Below are positions 44,487 to 53,413 of a DNA stretch of 64,000 bases, piece after piece. Every line of letters begins with the position of its first letter. Position 1 is the stretch's first letter. Source of the DNA: Clostridiales bacterium oral taxon 876 str. F0540 (GTDB lineage: Bacteria > Bacillota > Clostridia > Clostridiales > Clostridiaceae); the NCBI GenBank assembly GCA_000466585.1, contig KE993502.1, positions 202,277 to 266,276 of the forward strand, given 5' to 3'. A model generated the notes under the pieces. It searched no databases. It saw only the letters and a list, made by a program, of their open reading frames with translations, and was not told the origin of the DNA. Made by a program: the position numbers and the translations under genes.

Positions 44487-45917
44487 TTAAAGATCATAAT
44501 ACATTTCGAACTCAATTGGTGATGGTACCGGTATAACCTTCATTACTTCTTTATTATATTTAAACTTAATCCAAGTATTGATGAAGTGTTCATCAAATAC
44601 TCCATCTCTGGTTAAGAATTCGTGATCTTTCTTTAATTCTTCTAAAGCCTCATCTAAGGATTTTGGAAGAGCTTCTATCTTATTTCTTTCTTCCTCAGGC
44701 ATATTGAACACATTAATATCGAATGGTCCATAGCCTTCTTTAGTTGGGTCTATCTTATTTACTATACCATCAATACCTGCCATTAAAAGTGCAGAGTATG
44801 CAAGATATGGGTTAGCAGTAGCATCAGATGGTCTAAACTCAAATCTAACCTTAGCTGGATCTTTAATGTAACCCGGTATTCTTATAACAGAGCTTCTGTT
44901 TCCTGTTGCAAAACATATGGAAACAGGTGCTTCAAATCCCGGAACTAGTCTCTTGTAAGAATTTGTTGATGGGTTTGTAAAGGCTAATAATGCTTTCGAA
45001 TGCTTCAATATACCACCTATGAAGTATAGGGCTTCCTGACTCATCTTTGAGTAACCCTTTTCATCATAGAATAAATTTTCTCCATTCTTTCTTAGCAGCA
45101 TATGAACATGCATACCGCTTCCTGCTTCTCCAAATAGAGGCTTAGGCATGAAGGTTGCAGTTTTTCCATGAGCCACAGCTTCATTCTTAATAACATATTT
45201 AGCCATCATTGTTGAATCAGCCATTTTAAGCATGTCGCCAAGTTCAACTTCAATCTCAAGCTGTCCTGCTGATCCTACCTCATGATGATGATACTTTACC
45301 GGTACTCCCATTTCTTCAAGCTTTAAGGTCATTTCACTTCTTAAGTCATTATTCAAATCATAGGGTAGCCCTAAATGATAAGCCTTTTGGAATGGAGCTT
45401 TGTATCCAAAGTTTTCTTCCTTAAAGTTACTGTTCCATGGAGCCTGCTTTGAATCAATTGTTACTTCTTGATGATGATTTTTTGTTTCATAGCTTATGTG
45501 ATCAAAAATGTAAAATTCAAATTCAGGTCCGATTACATATTCATCTGCAATGCCTAATTTTTTCAAATATTCTTCTGCCTTCTCAGCTATGTATCTTGGA
45601 TCACCATTGAATCTTCCAGCATTTTTACCTATAGTATGAATATTTGCTACCATACTTAGCGTAGGCACCTTGCAATACGGATCAACAAAAGCCGTACTCA
45701 TGTCTGGAATAAAACACATATCGGAATTTTCTATAGTAGAATATCCATAACTTGAACCATCAAAGCCAATCCCCTCAGTAAACGTTTTCTCAGAAAGTCT
45801 TTCAGCCGGTATAGATAGATGATTCCATCTCCCAGGCAAAGTAATTACTTTAAAATCAATTATTTTGATGTTGTTTTTTTGAATATACTCTTTAAGTTCA
45901 CTTAAGTTGTTAAACAT
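44487..45917 (-). CDS. glnA: Glutamine synthetase, GSI-beta-like length
   Basis: A 476-residue type I glutamine synthetase. Beta-grasp domain at the N-terminus, then FDGSSYGYS, VIGPEFEFYIFD, KYHHHEVGSAGQLEIEVELGD-type metal ligands, SGMHVHM, RSSVIRIPG and FEFRPSDATANPYLA. It has the extra insertion (about 150-175) of the GSI-beta class, unlike the ~443-residue alpha form common in Clostridia. At the site equivalent to the adenylylated tyrosine the sequence reads DINVFNMPEEE, with Phe-404 in place of Tyr, so adenylylation is not expected. GGAGGGACTAAC precedes the ATG; promoter at 45966-45993. First gene of an operon with ptb, iorA and iorB. Confidence 0.93.
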   Translation of the reverse strand: MFNNLSELKEYIQKNNIKIIDFKVITLPGRWNHLSIPAERLSEKTFTEGIGFDGSSYGYSTIENSDMCFIPDMSTAFVDPYCKVPTLSMVANIHTIGKNAGRFNGDPRYIAEKAEEYLKKLGIADEYVIGPEFEFYIFDHISYETKNHHQEVTIDSKQAPWNSNFKEENFGYKAPFQKAYHLGLPYDLNNDLRSEMTLKLEEMGVPVKYHHHEVGSAGQLEIEVELGDMLKMADSTMMAKYVIKNEAVAHGKTATFMPKPLFGEAGSGMHVHMLLRKNGENLFYDEKGYSKMSQEALYFIGGILKHSKALLAFTNPSTNSYKRLVPGFEAPVSICFATGNRSSVIRIPGYIKDPAKVRFEFRPSDATANPYLAYSALLMAGIDGIVNKIDPTKEGYGPFDINVFNMPEEERNKIEALPKSLDEALEELKKDHEFLTRDGVFDEHFINTWIKFKYNKEVMKVIPVPSPIEFEMYYDL

Positions 45918-45965
45918 GTTAGTCCCTCCATTAAATTAATAAATATTGCATATATTCTTAATTTT

Positions 45966-45993
45966 AGTATAATACATGAATTATTTTTGTCAA
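45966..45993 (-). promoter_or_regulatory. Sigma-A promoter of the glnA operon
   Basis: Consensus TTGACA (45993-45988) and TATACT (45971-45966), 16-base spacer, on the minus strand about 48 bases before glnA. Confidence 0.75.
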
Positions 45994-46033
45994 CCTACTT
46001 GAGTAAAGTGAAAGTAATATTTCATAAAATATT

Positions 46034-46064
46034 TAAGAGGATGATTTTAATACTCATCCTCTTA
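46034..46064 (-). terminator. Terminator of the U32-mutS2-DUF523 operon
   Basis: TAAGAGGATGA and TCATCCTCTTA form an 11-bp stem with a 9-base loop overlapping the DUF523 stop; the minus-strand tail is AATATTTTATG. Confidence 0.7.
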
Positions 46065-46520
46065 AAACTCTATGTCCTTAATATCCTCTTCTGTATAAAC
46101 TTTTATTCCGTTTCTTCTAAGAAGCTCTGCAGCTACACCGTTTCCTGAAATTTTTGTACCACTGAAACTTCCATCATATATTTTCCCGAAGCCGCAGGAA
46201 GGACTTTTTGCTTTTAAAATTGCATATTCTGCATTTACCTCGTTTGCAATTTTTAAAGTTTCATAAGCACCTTTTACGAATGCAGCTGTTCCATCATCTC
46301 CTTCAATAGATATTACCTTTGCATTTCCATCTAATACGTCTGCTCCATCTCCGCCAGATACCTCATGGGCTGGCCTGGGAGTACTTAATCCTCCGAGCTG
46401 TTCAGGACATACAAGCACTGCTTTTCCTTCCTTTAATAGTCTAATAACCTTTTCATTAAGATTGCTCTTGCCGTCATATCTTGTATTTATGCCGCAAAGA
46501 CATGCGCTTACGATAATCAC
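46062..46520 (-). CDS. DUF523 family protein
   Basis: A 152-residue protein of the DUF523 family (related to the N-terminal part of YbgA-type proteins). Conserved cysteines: SACLCG near the N-terminus with TRYDG, LVCPEQLGGLSTPRPAHE, and KAKSPSCGFGKIYDG. The Cys pattern suggests a metal or Fe-S site; the biochemical role is unknown. The ATG overlaps the mutS2 stop by four bases. Confidence 0.87.
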   Translation of the reverse strand: MIIVSACLCGINTRYDGKSNLNEKVIRLLKEGKAVLVCPEQLGGLSTPRPAHEVSGGDGADVLDGNAKVISIEGDDGTAAFVKGAYETLKIANEVNAEYAILKAKSPSCGFGKIYDGSFSGTKISGNGVAAELLRRNGIKVYTEEDIKDIEF

Positions 46521-48877
46521 TTAAGTTCCACCACCGTAACTCCGGTTCCGCCCTCTCCATAAGCTCCTATTCTAAAATTCTTTACATGCGGATGCTTTCT
46601 AAGCATTTCATTAATGGCCTGCCTCAATATTCCTGTACCCTTTCCATGAACAACAGTTACTGCTTGAAGCCCTGCTCTGTATGCATCATCCAAATATTTA
46701 TCTGTAGTATATATGGCTTCTTCAGAATCCATTCCTCTCAGATCCACAGAAGAAGAAACTGTCTTTAAGTTTAAGCTTACTTCACGCCTTTTAATTTCCT
46801 TCTTTTCTTCTTTAGTCAGCTTTGACAATCTTAAATCTTTAAGCTTAACGCTTATTTTCATGATTCCAGCTTGAACCTGCACTTCTCCCTTGTTATCAGG
46901 TTTAGAAAGTACTATAACCTTTTGATTTAAAGATGGCAGAAATACTTCCTGACCATCTTTTACTTCTTTAAGTTCTTCTCCGTCCTCTTCATTTGCCTTA
47001 TTCATAGAATCTTCAACATTATCAAGTCTAGCCTTAAGCCTTTTTCTTTCTTCCTCAAGCCTCTGTCTAGCCTCGGAAGAATACCCTAGTCTTTCAAGGT
47101 CTCTCATATTCTTTAATATAGTATCCGCTTCTTCTTTTGCTTCTTTAATAACTCTTTTTGCCTCTCTTTGAGCATTTATTATAGCATTGTCACGAGTTTT
47201 TTGAAAATTATAAAGCTTTTCTTCATATTTCTCTTTAAGTTTTGCAGCCTCGCTCTTTAAGCTTTCTGACATTCTAGCATCATTTTCAGCCTTTATGCTC
47301 TTCTCCTGAAGGCTTTGTATTAATTCTTCAAATTTAAGAGTATCAGTAGATATATTCTCTCTTGCAACAGAAATTATATATTCCGGAAGTCCGAGCCTTT
47401 TTGATATCTCAAATGCATTTGACTTCCCCGGAACACCAATTAAAAGCCTATAGGTTGGTCTTAAGGTTTCAACATCAAATTCTACAGAAGCATTTTCTAC
47501 ATTTGTAGTTTTTAGAGCATAGCCCTTTAATTCACTGTAGTGTGTAGTTGCAACTAATCTTGTACCTCTAGCTCTCAAATTTTCTAAAATAGACACTGCC
47601 AAAGCTGCCCCTTCAGTTGGATCCGTTCCTGCTCCAAGCTCATCAAATAATGCCAAAGATTTATCATCTGCTTCATGTATTATGTTTACTATATTTTTCA
47701 TGTGTGAAGAAAAAGTTGATAAGCTTTGTTCAATACTTTGTTCATCACCGATATCTGCAAAAACTTCTTTAAAAAAGCTGACTGTAGAGTTTTCTCTTGC
47801 AGGTATCATAATTCCGCTTAATGCCATTAAATGAAGAAGTCCAACTGTTTTCAGAGTTACTGTCTTACCTCCTGTATTAGGTCCGGTTATAACTAACGAG
47901 GTAAATTCTCTTCCTAAATATATGCTGCTTGGAACAACTGCTTTAGGATCTATAAGCGGGTGTCTTGCTTCAATTAAATCAATTATCCCATTATCATTAA
48001 CGGAAGGACATGTACAATTGTATTGACTTGCAAACTTTGCCTTTGCAAATATAAAATCAAGCTCCCATACAATATTAGCATTATTCTTAACCACAGTAAT
48101 GTTGTCATATACTTTTGATGAAAGCTCACTTAGTATTCTTTCTATCTCAGCCTTTTCCTTAAGCATTAATTCCTTAATTTCATTATTCAAATTAACTAAA
48201 CTCATTGGTTCTATAAATAAGGTTGAACCGGAAGAACTCTGATCATGTACAAGTCCTGGCACAGCTCCTTTATGTTCAGCTTTAACAGGTAGTACATATC
48301 TATCCCCTCTAATAGTATATAAATTATCTTGCAGGAATTTAGAATTTGATCGTATTAAAGAATTAACCTTATCTTTTATTGAAGCATTCTTATCCTTTAA
48401 GCTCCTCCTTATATTATATAAGGTTGTACTAGCCTTATCAGAAATCTCGTCTTCACTAACGATTGCAAGAAAAATATCCTCCTCAAGCCTTTTAAGAGGC
48501 ACTAAACCTTCACAAATATCCTCAATAACTCTAAAGGATTCTTCCTCTTCTTTTCTATTAACATAATCCTTAAATCTTCTCGAGCATCTTAGTAAATTAG
48601 CTATTTTTAATAACTGCCCAGGCATTAAACTGGAACCTTTTTCAGCTCTGCTTATTCCTTCTCTTATGTCGTACAAGCCTTCAAAAGGAGGGCTTCCTTT
48701 TTTAGCCAAAAGCATAAGTGCTTCCTTAGTCTCCTCAAGATGTTCTTTAACTTCATAAACATTATCATAAGGTCTTAAAGCCTCTATTATGTCTTTCCCT
48801 GCGCCTGTCTGTGTAAAATTTTTAATTATATCTTTAATTTTATAGTATTCAAGTACTCTTAAAGCCTTCTCATTCAA
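46517..48877 (-). CDS. mutS2: Endonuclease MutS2 (recombination/ribosome rescue ATPase with Smr domain)
   Basis: A 786-residue MutS2. Core/clamp regions, then an ABC ATPase with GPNTGGKTVTLKTVG (Walker A) and ALFDELGAGTDPTEGAALA (Walker B/signature), a coiled coil with KOW-type segment (residues ~520-640) and a C-terminal Smr domain with VDLRGMDSEEAI, VVHGKGTGILRQAI and GEGGTGVTVVEL. In Bacillus it suppresses recombination and splits collided ribosomes. I start at TTG 48877: GAGGAG lies 9 bases upstream, and the preceding TAA ends one base earlier; frames back to 48928 overlap the U32 gene. Confidence 0.95.
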   Translation of the reverse strand: MNEKALRVLEYYKIKDIIKNFTQTGAGKDIIEALRPYDNVYEVKEHLEETKEALMLLAKKGSPPFEGLYDIREGISRAEKGSSLMPGQLLKIANLLRCSRRFKDYVNRKEEEESFRVIEDICEGLVPLKRLEEDIFLAIVSEDEISDKASTTLYNIRRSLKDKNASIKDKVNSLIRSNSKFLQDNLYTIRGDRYVLPVKAEHKGAVPGLVHDQSSSGSTLFIEPMSLVNLNNEIKELMLKEKAEIERILSELSSKVYDNITVVKNNANIVWELDFIFAKAKFASQYNCTCPSVNDNGIIDLIEARHPLIDPKAVVPSSIYLGREFTSLVITGPNTGGKTVTLKTVGLLHLMALSGIMIPARENSTVSFFKEVFADIGDEQSIEQSLSTFSSHMKNIVNIIHEADDKSLALFDELGAGTDPTEGAALAVSILENLRARGTRLVATTHYSELKGYALKTTNVENASVEFDVETLRPTYRLLIGVPGKSNAFEISKRLGLPEYIISVARENISTDTLKFEELIQSLQEKSIKAENDARMSESLKSEAAKLKEKYEEKLYNFQKTRDNAIINAQREAKRVIKEAKEEADTILKNMRDLERLGYSSEARQRLEEERKRLKARLDNVEDSMNKANEEDGEELKEVKDGQEVFLPSLNQKVIVLSKPDNKGEVQVQAGIMKISVKLKDLRLSKLTKEEKKEIKRREVSLNLKTVSSSVDLRGMDSEEAIYTTDKYLDDAYRAGLQAVTVVHGKGTGILRQAINEMLRKHPHVKNFRIGAYGEGGTGVTVVELK

Positions 48878-48878
48878 A

Positions 48879-51230
48879 TTACTCAACTCCTCTTTTATAA
48901 TGCCCCCTGGTGAAGTTAACATATTCACCCTGCCATTCTTCTTTTTTATAAAAATTTAAAACATTTAACGTATCTTCATAGCTTTCATCTATCAAGTCGA
49001 TTCTAAAAGATCTCAAGTTACTCTCTTTAATCTCCTTTAAATTAGGTATTAGATTTGTAGAAAATGTATTATAAATATAACTTCTGCAAAACTTATCTGT
49101 TCTTAAAGGAAAATTCTCTCCTTTTCTATCCTTTAAAATATAGTCGCCAATTTTACAATTTTCACTGCAGGAGCTGCAGCTGCTTTTTCCTCCAAAAACA
49201 CTTCCTACAGGGCAATACTCACTTATCATCAATTCTTCTTTTCCGTATATTTTTATATGAAAAGGAAGTCTACTGCCTTTTATTACCTGTGCAATCTCTT
49301 TTTTATTAAGCTCTACACTTAATGAAGCACCACTTATATAACTCCCATAAAAGTCAGCAGAATAGCTGTTGAAAATATTAAGTTTGTAGTCACCAATTAT
49401 TGTAAGTTTACTATTGTATTTGTTTATAATTCCCAAGTTAGCTGTAACAATTCCTTTAATATGCGGTATAAGCTTATCAATAGTACTGCATATATGATTA
49501 AATTCTTCCTTTATAATATTAGGAACCTTTAGATATATATCTAGATTTTCAAATTTTTTCATATCATCTATGCTTAAAGAACTTTGCTTTTTAAATATAT
49601 CTATTGCTACTGCTGCCGATATATTGCTTTCCTTTACAGCCATGGCTTGCTCTTCAGTAGATGCTATTATTAAAATTTCAGGTAGTTTATTTTCTTTTCC
49701 TTCTGAAATATTATAGCTTATATCTTTACTAAACTCTCTTTTAGCTTTACTAATAATATAGTTTTCTATCTTTTCTATAAGCTCTCTTCTTGCAGAGTTG
49801 ATAGCTGATACAGGTAAAAATCCATCTTCAAAGCTCTTTACTTCTATATTTTTAAACCTAAGTGGAGTATCTCCGCTCTTCTTAAGATTTTCTTTAAGTT
49901 TATCAAGCTCAACCGGCTTTTTTAATGCCTGCTGCACTATATCACCTGAGGCAATAAACTCTTTGTCATCGTATATAGTTTTAATAGTAAAATTTTCATT
50001 TACTTTAAAATCAACAACAGCTTCAAGGTTAATTTTTCTTTCATTAATATTACTGTAATAGCCCTCCAACTCCTTAAGAAGCTTTGTATCTGAGGTTTTA
50101 TATAATTCTTCCCCTAACTTATACTTAGATGGAAGAAGCTTAACCCTGTCTCCCTTATAAGCCTCATTGATTTCCATTCCATCTTTTATTATTTTATTTA
50201 CTATAAAACCATCATCACCGGTTCTTATTCCATCCCCAACAGCCACAGCTTCTTCTAATTCTACATTTGAATTTTTTAAAGCCTTTCCAAGTATTATTCC
50301 TGTATTCTTAGGAAAATTATAAGCCATCATATCTTTTCCTTTATTTCCAAAGAAATAGGCTTTGGAGAATCCTTCTCTATTAAAAAGTTTTAATAGTTTT
50401 TTATTTTCTTCTTCAAAATTAAAGTTTTTTTTCTCATATATACTGTCTATGGCTCTTCTATATACATCAACTACACCTGCAACATACTCAGGTCTTTTCA
50501 TCCTTCCTTCAATTTTTAAAGATGAGGTCGAACTCTGAATTATTTTTTCTATATCCTCTAAGGTACATATATCTTTAGGGCTTAAAATATATGCAGATCT
50601 TTCTTTATTGTTATTTCTGTCTATTAATGTATAAGGAAGTCTGCAGGGCTGGGCGCATCTTCCTCTATTTCCGCTTCTTCCCCATATCATACTGCTCATC
50701 AAACACTGACCCGAATAGCATATGCAGAGAGCACCATGTATAAATATTTCTGTTTCAACACCTAATTCTTCCGAAATATGCTTTACCTCTTCTACTGAAA
50801 GTTCTCTTGAAAGTACTATTCTTTTAAAACCAGCTCGTTTTAGAAAAAGTGCACCTTCTCCATTATGTATTGTCATCTGCGTTGATGCATGAATCTCTAA
50901 ATCAGGAAAATTATTTCGAATTAAAGACGCAAGACCTATATCTTGAATTATTAATGCGTCTACACCTGATTCATACAAAAACCTTACATACTCAATGGCC
51001 TCTTTAATTTCAGATTGTTTTATAAGAGTATTTATTGTTATATATACTTTAACGCCATTTAAATGGCAGTAATCAATAGCTTTTTCCATATTTTCTTCAT
51101 CAAAATTTGAAGCATAGGCTCTTGCAGAAAACTTGCTTCCACCTAAATAAACAGCATCTGCTCCACTTTGTACAGCGGCATATAAGCTATCCATACTTCC
51201 GCTTGGTGCTAAAAGTTCAATTTTATTCAT
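48879..51230 (-). CDS. U32 family peptidase with DUF3656-like region (RlhA/TrhP type)
   Basis: A 783-residue U32 protein. The N-terminal TIM-barrel-like part has LLAPSGSMDSLYAAVQSGADAVYLGG, KVYITINTLI, EIHASTQMTIHN and EIFIHGALCICYSGQCLMSS with following cysteines (GRCAQPCRLPY), which ligate Fe-S in characterised members. The C-terminal half carries a DUF3656-like stretch and a third Cys cluster (CSSCSENCK). Homologues hydroxylate rRNA or tRNA. ATG 51230 follows AAAGGAGAAAAG. First gene of an operon with mutS2 and DUF523, preceded by an unusual structured leader. Confidence 0.9.
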   Translation of the reverse strand: MNKIELLAPSGSMDSLYAAVQSGADAVYLGGSKFSARAYASNFDEENMEKAIDYCHLNGVKVYITINTLIKQSEIKEAIEYVRFLYESGVDALIIQDIGLASLIRNNFPDLEIHASTQMTIHNGEGALFLKRAGFKRIVLSRELSVEEVKHISEELGVETEIFIHGALCICYSGQCLMSSMIWGRSGNRGRCAQPCRLPYTLIDRNNNKERSAYILSPKDICTLEDIEKIIQSSTSSLKIEGRMKRPEYVAGVVDVYRRAIDSIYEKKNFNFEEENKKLLKLFNREGFSKAYFFGNKGKDMMAYNFPKNTGIILGKALKNSNVELEEAVAVGDGIRTGDDGFIVNKIIKDGMEINEAYKGDRVKLLPSKYKLGEELYKTSDTKLLKELEGYYSNINERKINLEAVVDFKVNENFTIKTIYDDKEFIASGDIVQQALKKPVELDKLKENLKKSGDTPLRFKNIEVKSFEDGFLPVSAINSARRELIEKIENYIISKAKREFSKDISYNISEGKENKLPEILIIASTEEQAMAVKESNISAAVAIDIFKKQSSLSIDDMKKFENLDIYLKVPNIIKEEFNHICSTIDKLIPHIKGIVTANLGIINKYNSKLTIIGDYKLNIFNSYSADFYGSYISGASLSVELNKKEIAQVIKGSRLPFHIKIYGKEELMISEYCPVGSVFGGKSSCSSCSENCKIGDYILKDRKGENFPLRTDKFCRSYIYNTFSTNLIPNLKEIKESNLRSFRIDLIDESYEDTLNVLNFYKKEEWQGEYVNFTRGHYKRGVE

Positions 51231-51255
51231 CTTTTCTCCTTTCAGTCGAAACACT

Positions 51256-51390
51256 GGGTAATTTTGAGCACTCGCTCCCTACGGACACTGGGTAACTTAA
51301 GATATTCTCTTCGTCCATAAGTTACCCGCTAAAATCCATTTAGGACTTTAGCCTCGAAATTACCCGTTGAAGTCTATTTAGGGCTCCAAC
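51256..51390 (-). ncRNA. Nested-repeat structured leader upstream of the U32 gene (unidentified)
   Basis: Reading the minus strand: a hairpin with arms GTTGGAG/CTTCAAC (11-base loop CCCTAAATAGA), GGGTAATTTCGAG, a second hairpin with different arms GCTAAAG/TTTTAGC but nearly the same loop (TCCTAAATGGA), GGGTAACTTA, an 18-base spacer, TAAGTTACCC, 21 bases and CTCAAAATTACCC. GGGTAACTTA pairs perfectly with TAAGTTACCC, and the outer GGGTAATTTCGAG pairs with CTCAAAATTACCC (one G-T). The two hairpins keep pairing with different bases at a shared loop, a sign of covariation. It ends ~25 bases before the U32 ATG. I cannot match it to a known RNA; it may be a cis-regulator or a decayed mobile repeat. 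Confidence 0.55.
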
Positions 51391-51447
51391 CTGACAAATG
51401 TCCTAACCTTTATTATACAATTTAAAATAATTATTTTCCATATAAAA

Positions 51448-51483
51448 AATAAGAATCAGGAGCATTCCTCCCAATTCTTATTA
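51448..51483 (-). terminator. Terminator of the glycosyltransferase at 51485
   Basis: ATAAGAATT with its complement plus an inner GGAG/CTCC pair form the stem; the minus-strand continuation is TTATTTTTTATATGG, a good U-tract. Confidence 0.8.
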
Positions 51484-51484
51484 T

Positions 51485-52471
51485 TTACAATAATTGCTTA
51501 TAACTTTCATATAATTCTTTTATACACTTTTCCCAGCTAAAATTTTCTAAAACATAATTTTTTAATTTACTGCTTTTCTTTTTACTGAGACTTTCAAAAA
51601 TAGATTGCAATATGCTACTTTCATCGTAGGGATTAATATAACCTGCCATATCCTTAAAATACTCTTTAGCACTGCCTTCTTCGGTTGAAATAATACGGCA
51701 CCCATACGCAGCAGCTTCTAAGGAAGAAAGTCCCGGTATTTCAACAAAGCTGGGAAGTACATGCATTTTACAAAACCTATAGGCATTATAAATATGATAG
51801 CTGTCTAGGAAACCTAGATAAAGCACATTCTTATATTTTATACATTCTTCGTAGTACGGCCTATCATTTATTCTTCCAATTAACACAAGTCCAATACCAA
51901 TTTTTTCACAGGCCCTTGCTAGAGCAAGCTGATTTTTTTGAGGAGTAATACGTGCAACACAAAGAATATAGTTATTTAAATTATATCTGGCCTTAAAATT
52001 ATAAAGAGGTGTTTCCTCATGCTCAATTTCTACTCCATGATGAATAATTTTATACAACGAATTAGTATTAAAATCATTGAAAATGATATCCTTTTCAATT
52101 TCACTGTTGGGATAAATCATTCTGCTGCCTTTTAGTATTTCTTCTCTGTATAGATTGCTTTTTTCTATAAGCTTTATATTTTCCATATCATTTTTAAAAT
52201 AATAATATTTTTTAAGATTCCAGTACATTGGAGTTACTACAATATTCTTTTTTTGTCTATGTGCCTGCTTATAATATTTGTAGGTTTCTCCCATTCTTGT
52301 TAAATTAAAAAGATGAATTATATCATAATTTGAATAATCAGTAATATATCCGTCATTAATGTCTACATCAACACCTAATTTTTTTAAATACTTTGCAGTC
52401 ATAATAACATTTTTAGAGTCCCCTGCAAAGCTTTTCATATAGTCTCCTCTTGTGCAAAGCAATACCTTCAT
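51485..52471 (-). CDS. Glycosyltransferase, GT4-like, short form
   Basis: A 328-residue GT-B protein: SFAGDSKNVIMTAKYLKKLG near the start, HLFNLTRMGETYKYYKQA, NYILCVARITPQKNQLALARACE, VLIGRINDRPYYE and VEIPGLSSLEAAAYGCRIISTEEG near the donor site. It is away from the polysaccharide cluster, alone between terminators, so its glycan is unknown. GGGGGATAATAT precedes the ATG. An imperfect inverted repeat (ATATAGATTCAAA with TTTGAAACTATAT) lies just upstream at 52499-52536. Confidence 0.83.
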   Translation of the reverse strand: MKVLLCTRGDYMKSFAGDSKNVIMTAKYLKKLGVDVDINDGYITDYSNYDIIHLFNLTRMGETYKYYKQAHRQKKNIVVTPMYWNLKKYYYFKNDMENIKLIEKSNLYREEILKGSRMIYPNSEIEKDIIFNDFNTNSLYKIIHHGVEIEHEETPLYNFKARYNLNNYILCVARITPQKNQLALARACEKIGIGLVLIGRINDRPYYEECIKYKNVLYLGFLDSYHIYNAYRFCKMHVLPSFVEIPGLSSLEAAAYGCRIISTEEGSAKEYFKDMAGYINPYDESSILQSIFESLSKKKSSKLKNYVLENFSWEKCIKELYESYKQLL

Positions 52472-52605
52472 ATATTATCCCCCTACAATTATGCGTTTAT
52501 ATAGATTCAAAATAAATCTGATATTTGAAACTATATAGTTCTCTTTGAAATATAACTATGCACATAATAATTTCAATATAACGATTTTTTATATTTATAT
52601 ATTAA

Positions 52606-52636
52606 AAACCACATTTATATTAAATAAATGTGGTTT
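52606..52636 (-). terminator. Terminator of zapA
   Basis: AAACCACATTTA and TAAATGTGGTTT form a perfect 12-bp stem with a 7-base loop; the minus-strand tail is TTAATATA. Confidence 0.72.
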
Positions 52637-52652
52637 AAAAAAAAATCCAATA

Positions 52653-53246
52653 TTATTCTAAGGAAACTAGAGGATTTTTCATCTTTTTTTCTTTAGCCAG
52701 ATCAATGCCCTTTTCTATAAGCTTATTCTGCAAATCCATTGTTTTATATTTATAGGATTGAAGCTGAAACTTTAATTCCTTATTTTCATTTCTTAAAGCC
52801 TTTGCTTCTGCTAAATACTTTTTCGCACTTTCTTGTGTGATCTGCAGCTCTTCATCAATTTTCTTAACTTCAATTTCTTTTTCTTTGATTACATCTGTTT
52901 CTGATGCATTCTTTAGCTTTGTTTGAAGTTCGAAATTATAATCCTCTAGATATTTTAACTGCTTTCTTAAAGCATTTATCTCTTCTCTCAGGCCTTTCTC
53001 AACTTCACTTAGCTTGTCTGCTTTTTCAGCAACTTCCTCATAAGCTATATCATACTTAAACATTTCGTCAGCTACATTGATAGCAGTAAGAACAGCTGCG
53101 GATGATACGCTTAACTTGGGATTCCCTTCCATAATTGCCTTTAACTTTTTATCTACATACCTTGCGACCTTGTGTAAATACTCTTCGCTTTCCTCGCCTC
53201 TTAAATTATATTCCATTCCATTAATGTTTACATTAATTATATTCAT
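52653..53246 (-). CDS. zapA: Cell division protein ZapA with C-terminal coiled coil
   Basis: The first ~90 residues are ZapA: INVNINGMEYNLRGEESEEYLHKVARYVDKK in outline (VNINGMEYNLRG, LHKVARYVDKKL), VSSAAVLTAINVADEMFKY. Usual ZapA proteins have about 90-110 residues; this one has 197, with a heptad-rich coiled coil from ~residue 70 to 180 (KADKLSEVEKGLREEI). It bundles FtsZ filaments at mid-cell. GAGGGTGAGCCC lies before the ATG. Flanked by terminators. Confidence 0.88.
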   Translation of the reverse strand: MNIINVNINGMEYNLRGEESEEYLHKVARYVDKKLKAIMEGNPKLSVSSAAVLTAINVADEMFKYDIAYEEVAEKADKLSEVEKGLREEINALRKQLKYLEDYNFELQTKLKNASETDVIKEKEIEVKKIDEELQITQESAKKYLAEAKALRNENKELKFQLQSYKYKTMDLQNKLIEKGIDLAKEKKMKNPLVSLE

Positions 53247-53369
53247 GGGCTCACCCTCTTATGATCTTCATAGAATTTATCTACATTTTAACATAAATTC
53301 AGGCTGTAGAGAATATTAATTTAACATTTTTTTGTATACTAATATTATTTATTGTGTGTTATGTAAGAA

Positions 53370-53409
53370 AAAATACTTCTAAAGCAAAATCTTGCTCTAG
53401 AAGTATTTT
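53370..53409 (-). terminator. Terminator of the pheS-pheT operon
   Basis: AAAATACTTCTAAAGCAA pairs with TTGCTCTAGAAGTATTTT (one mismatch) just after the pheT stop; the minus strand continues TTCTTACATAAC after a TTTTTT run. Confidence 0.85.
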
Positions 53410-53413
53410 AAAA

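Noticed and set aside
51231..51484. CRISPR-like repeats
   Set aside because: Only two direct copies with different arms and nested inverted halves, no spacers and no cas genes nearby.
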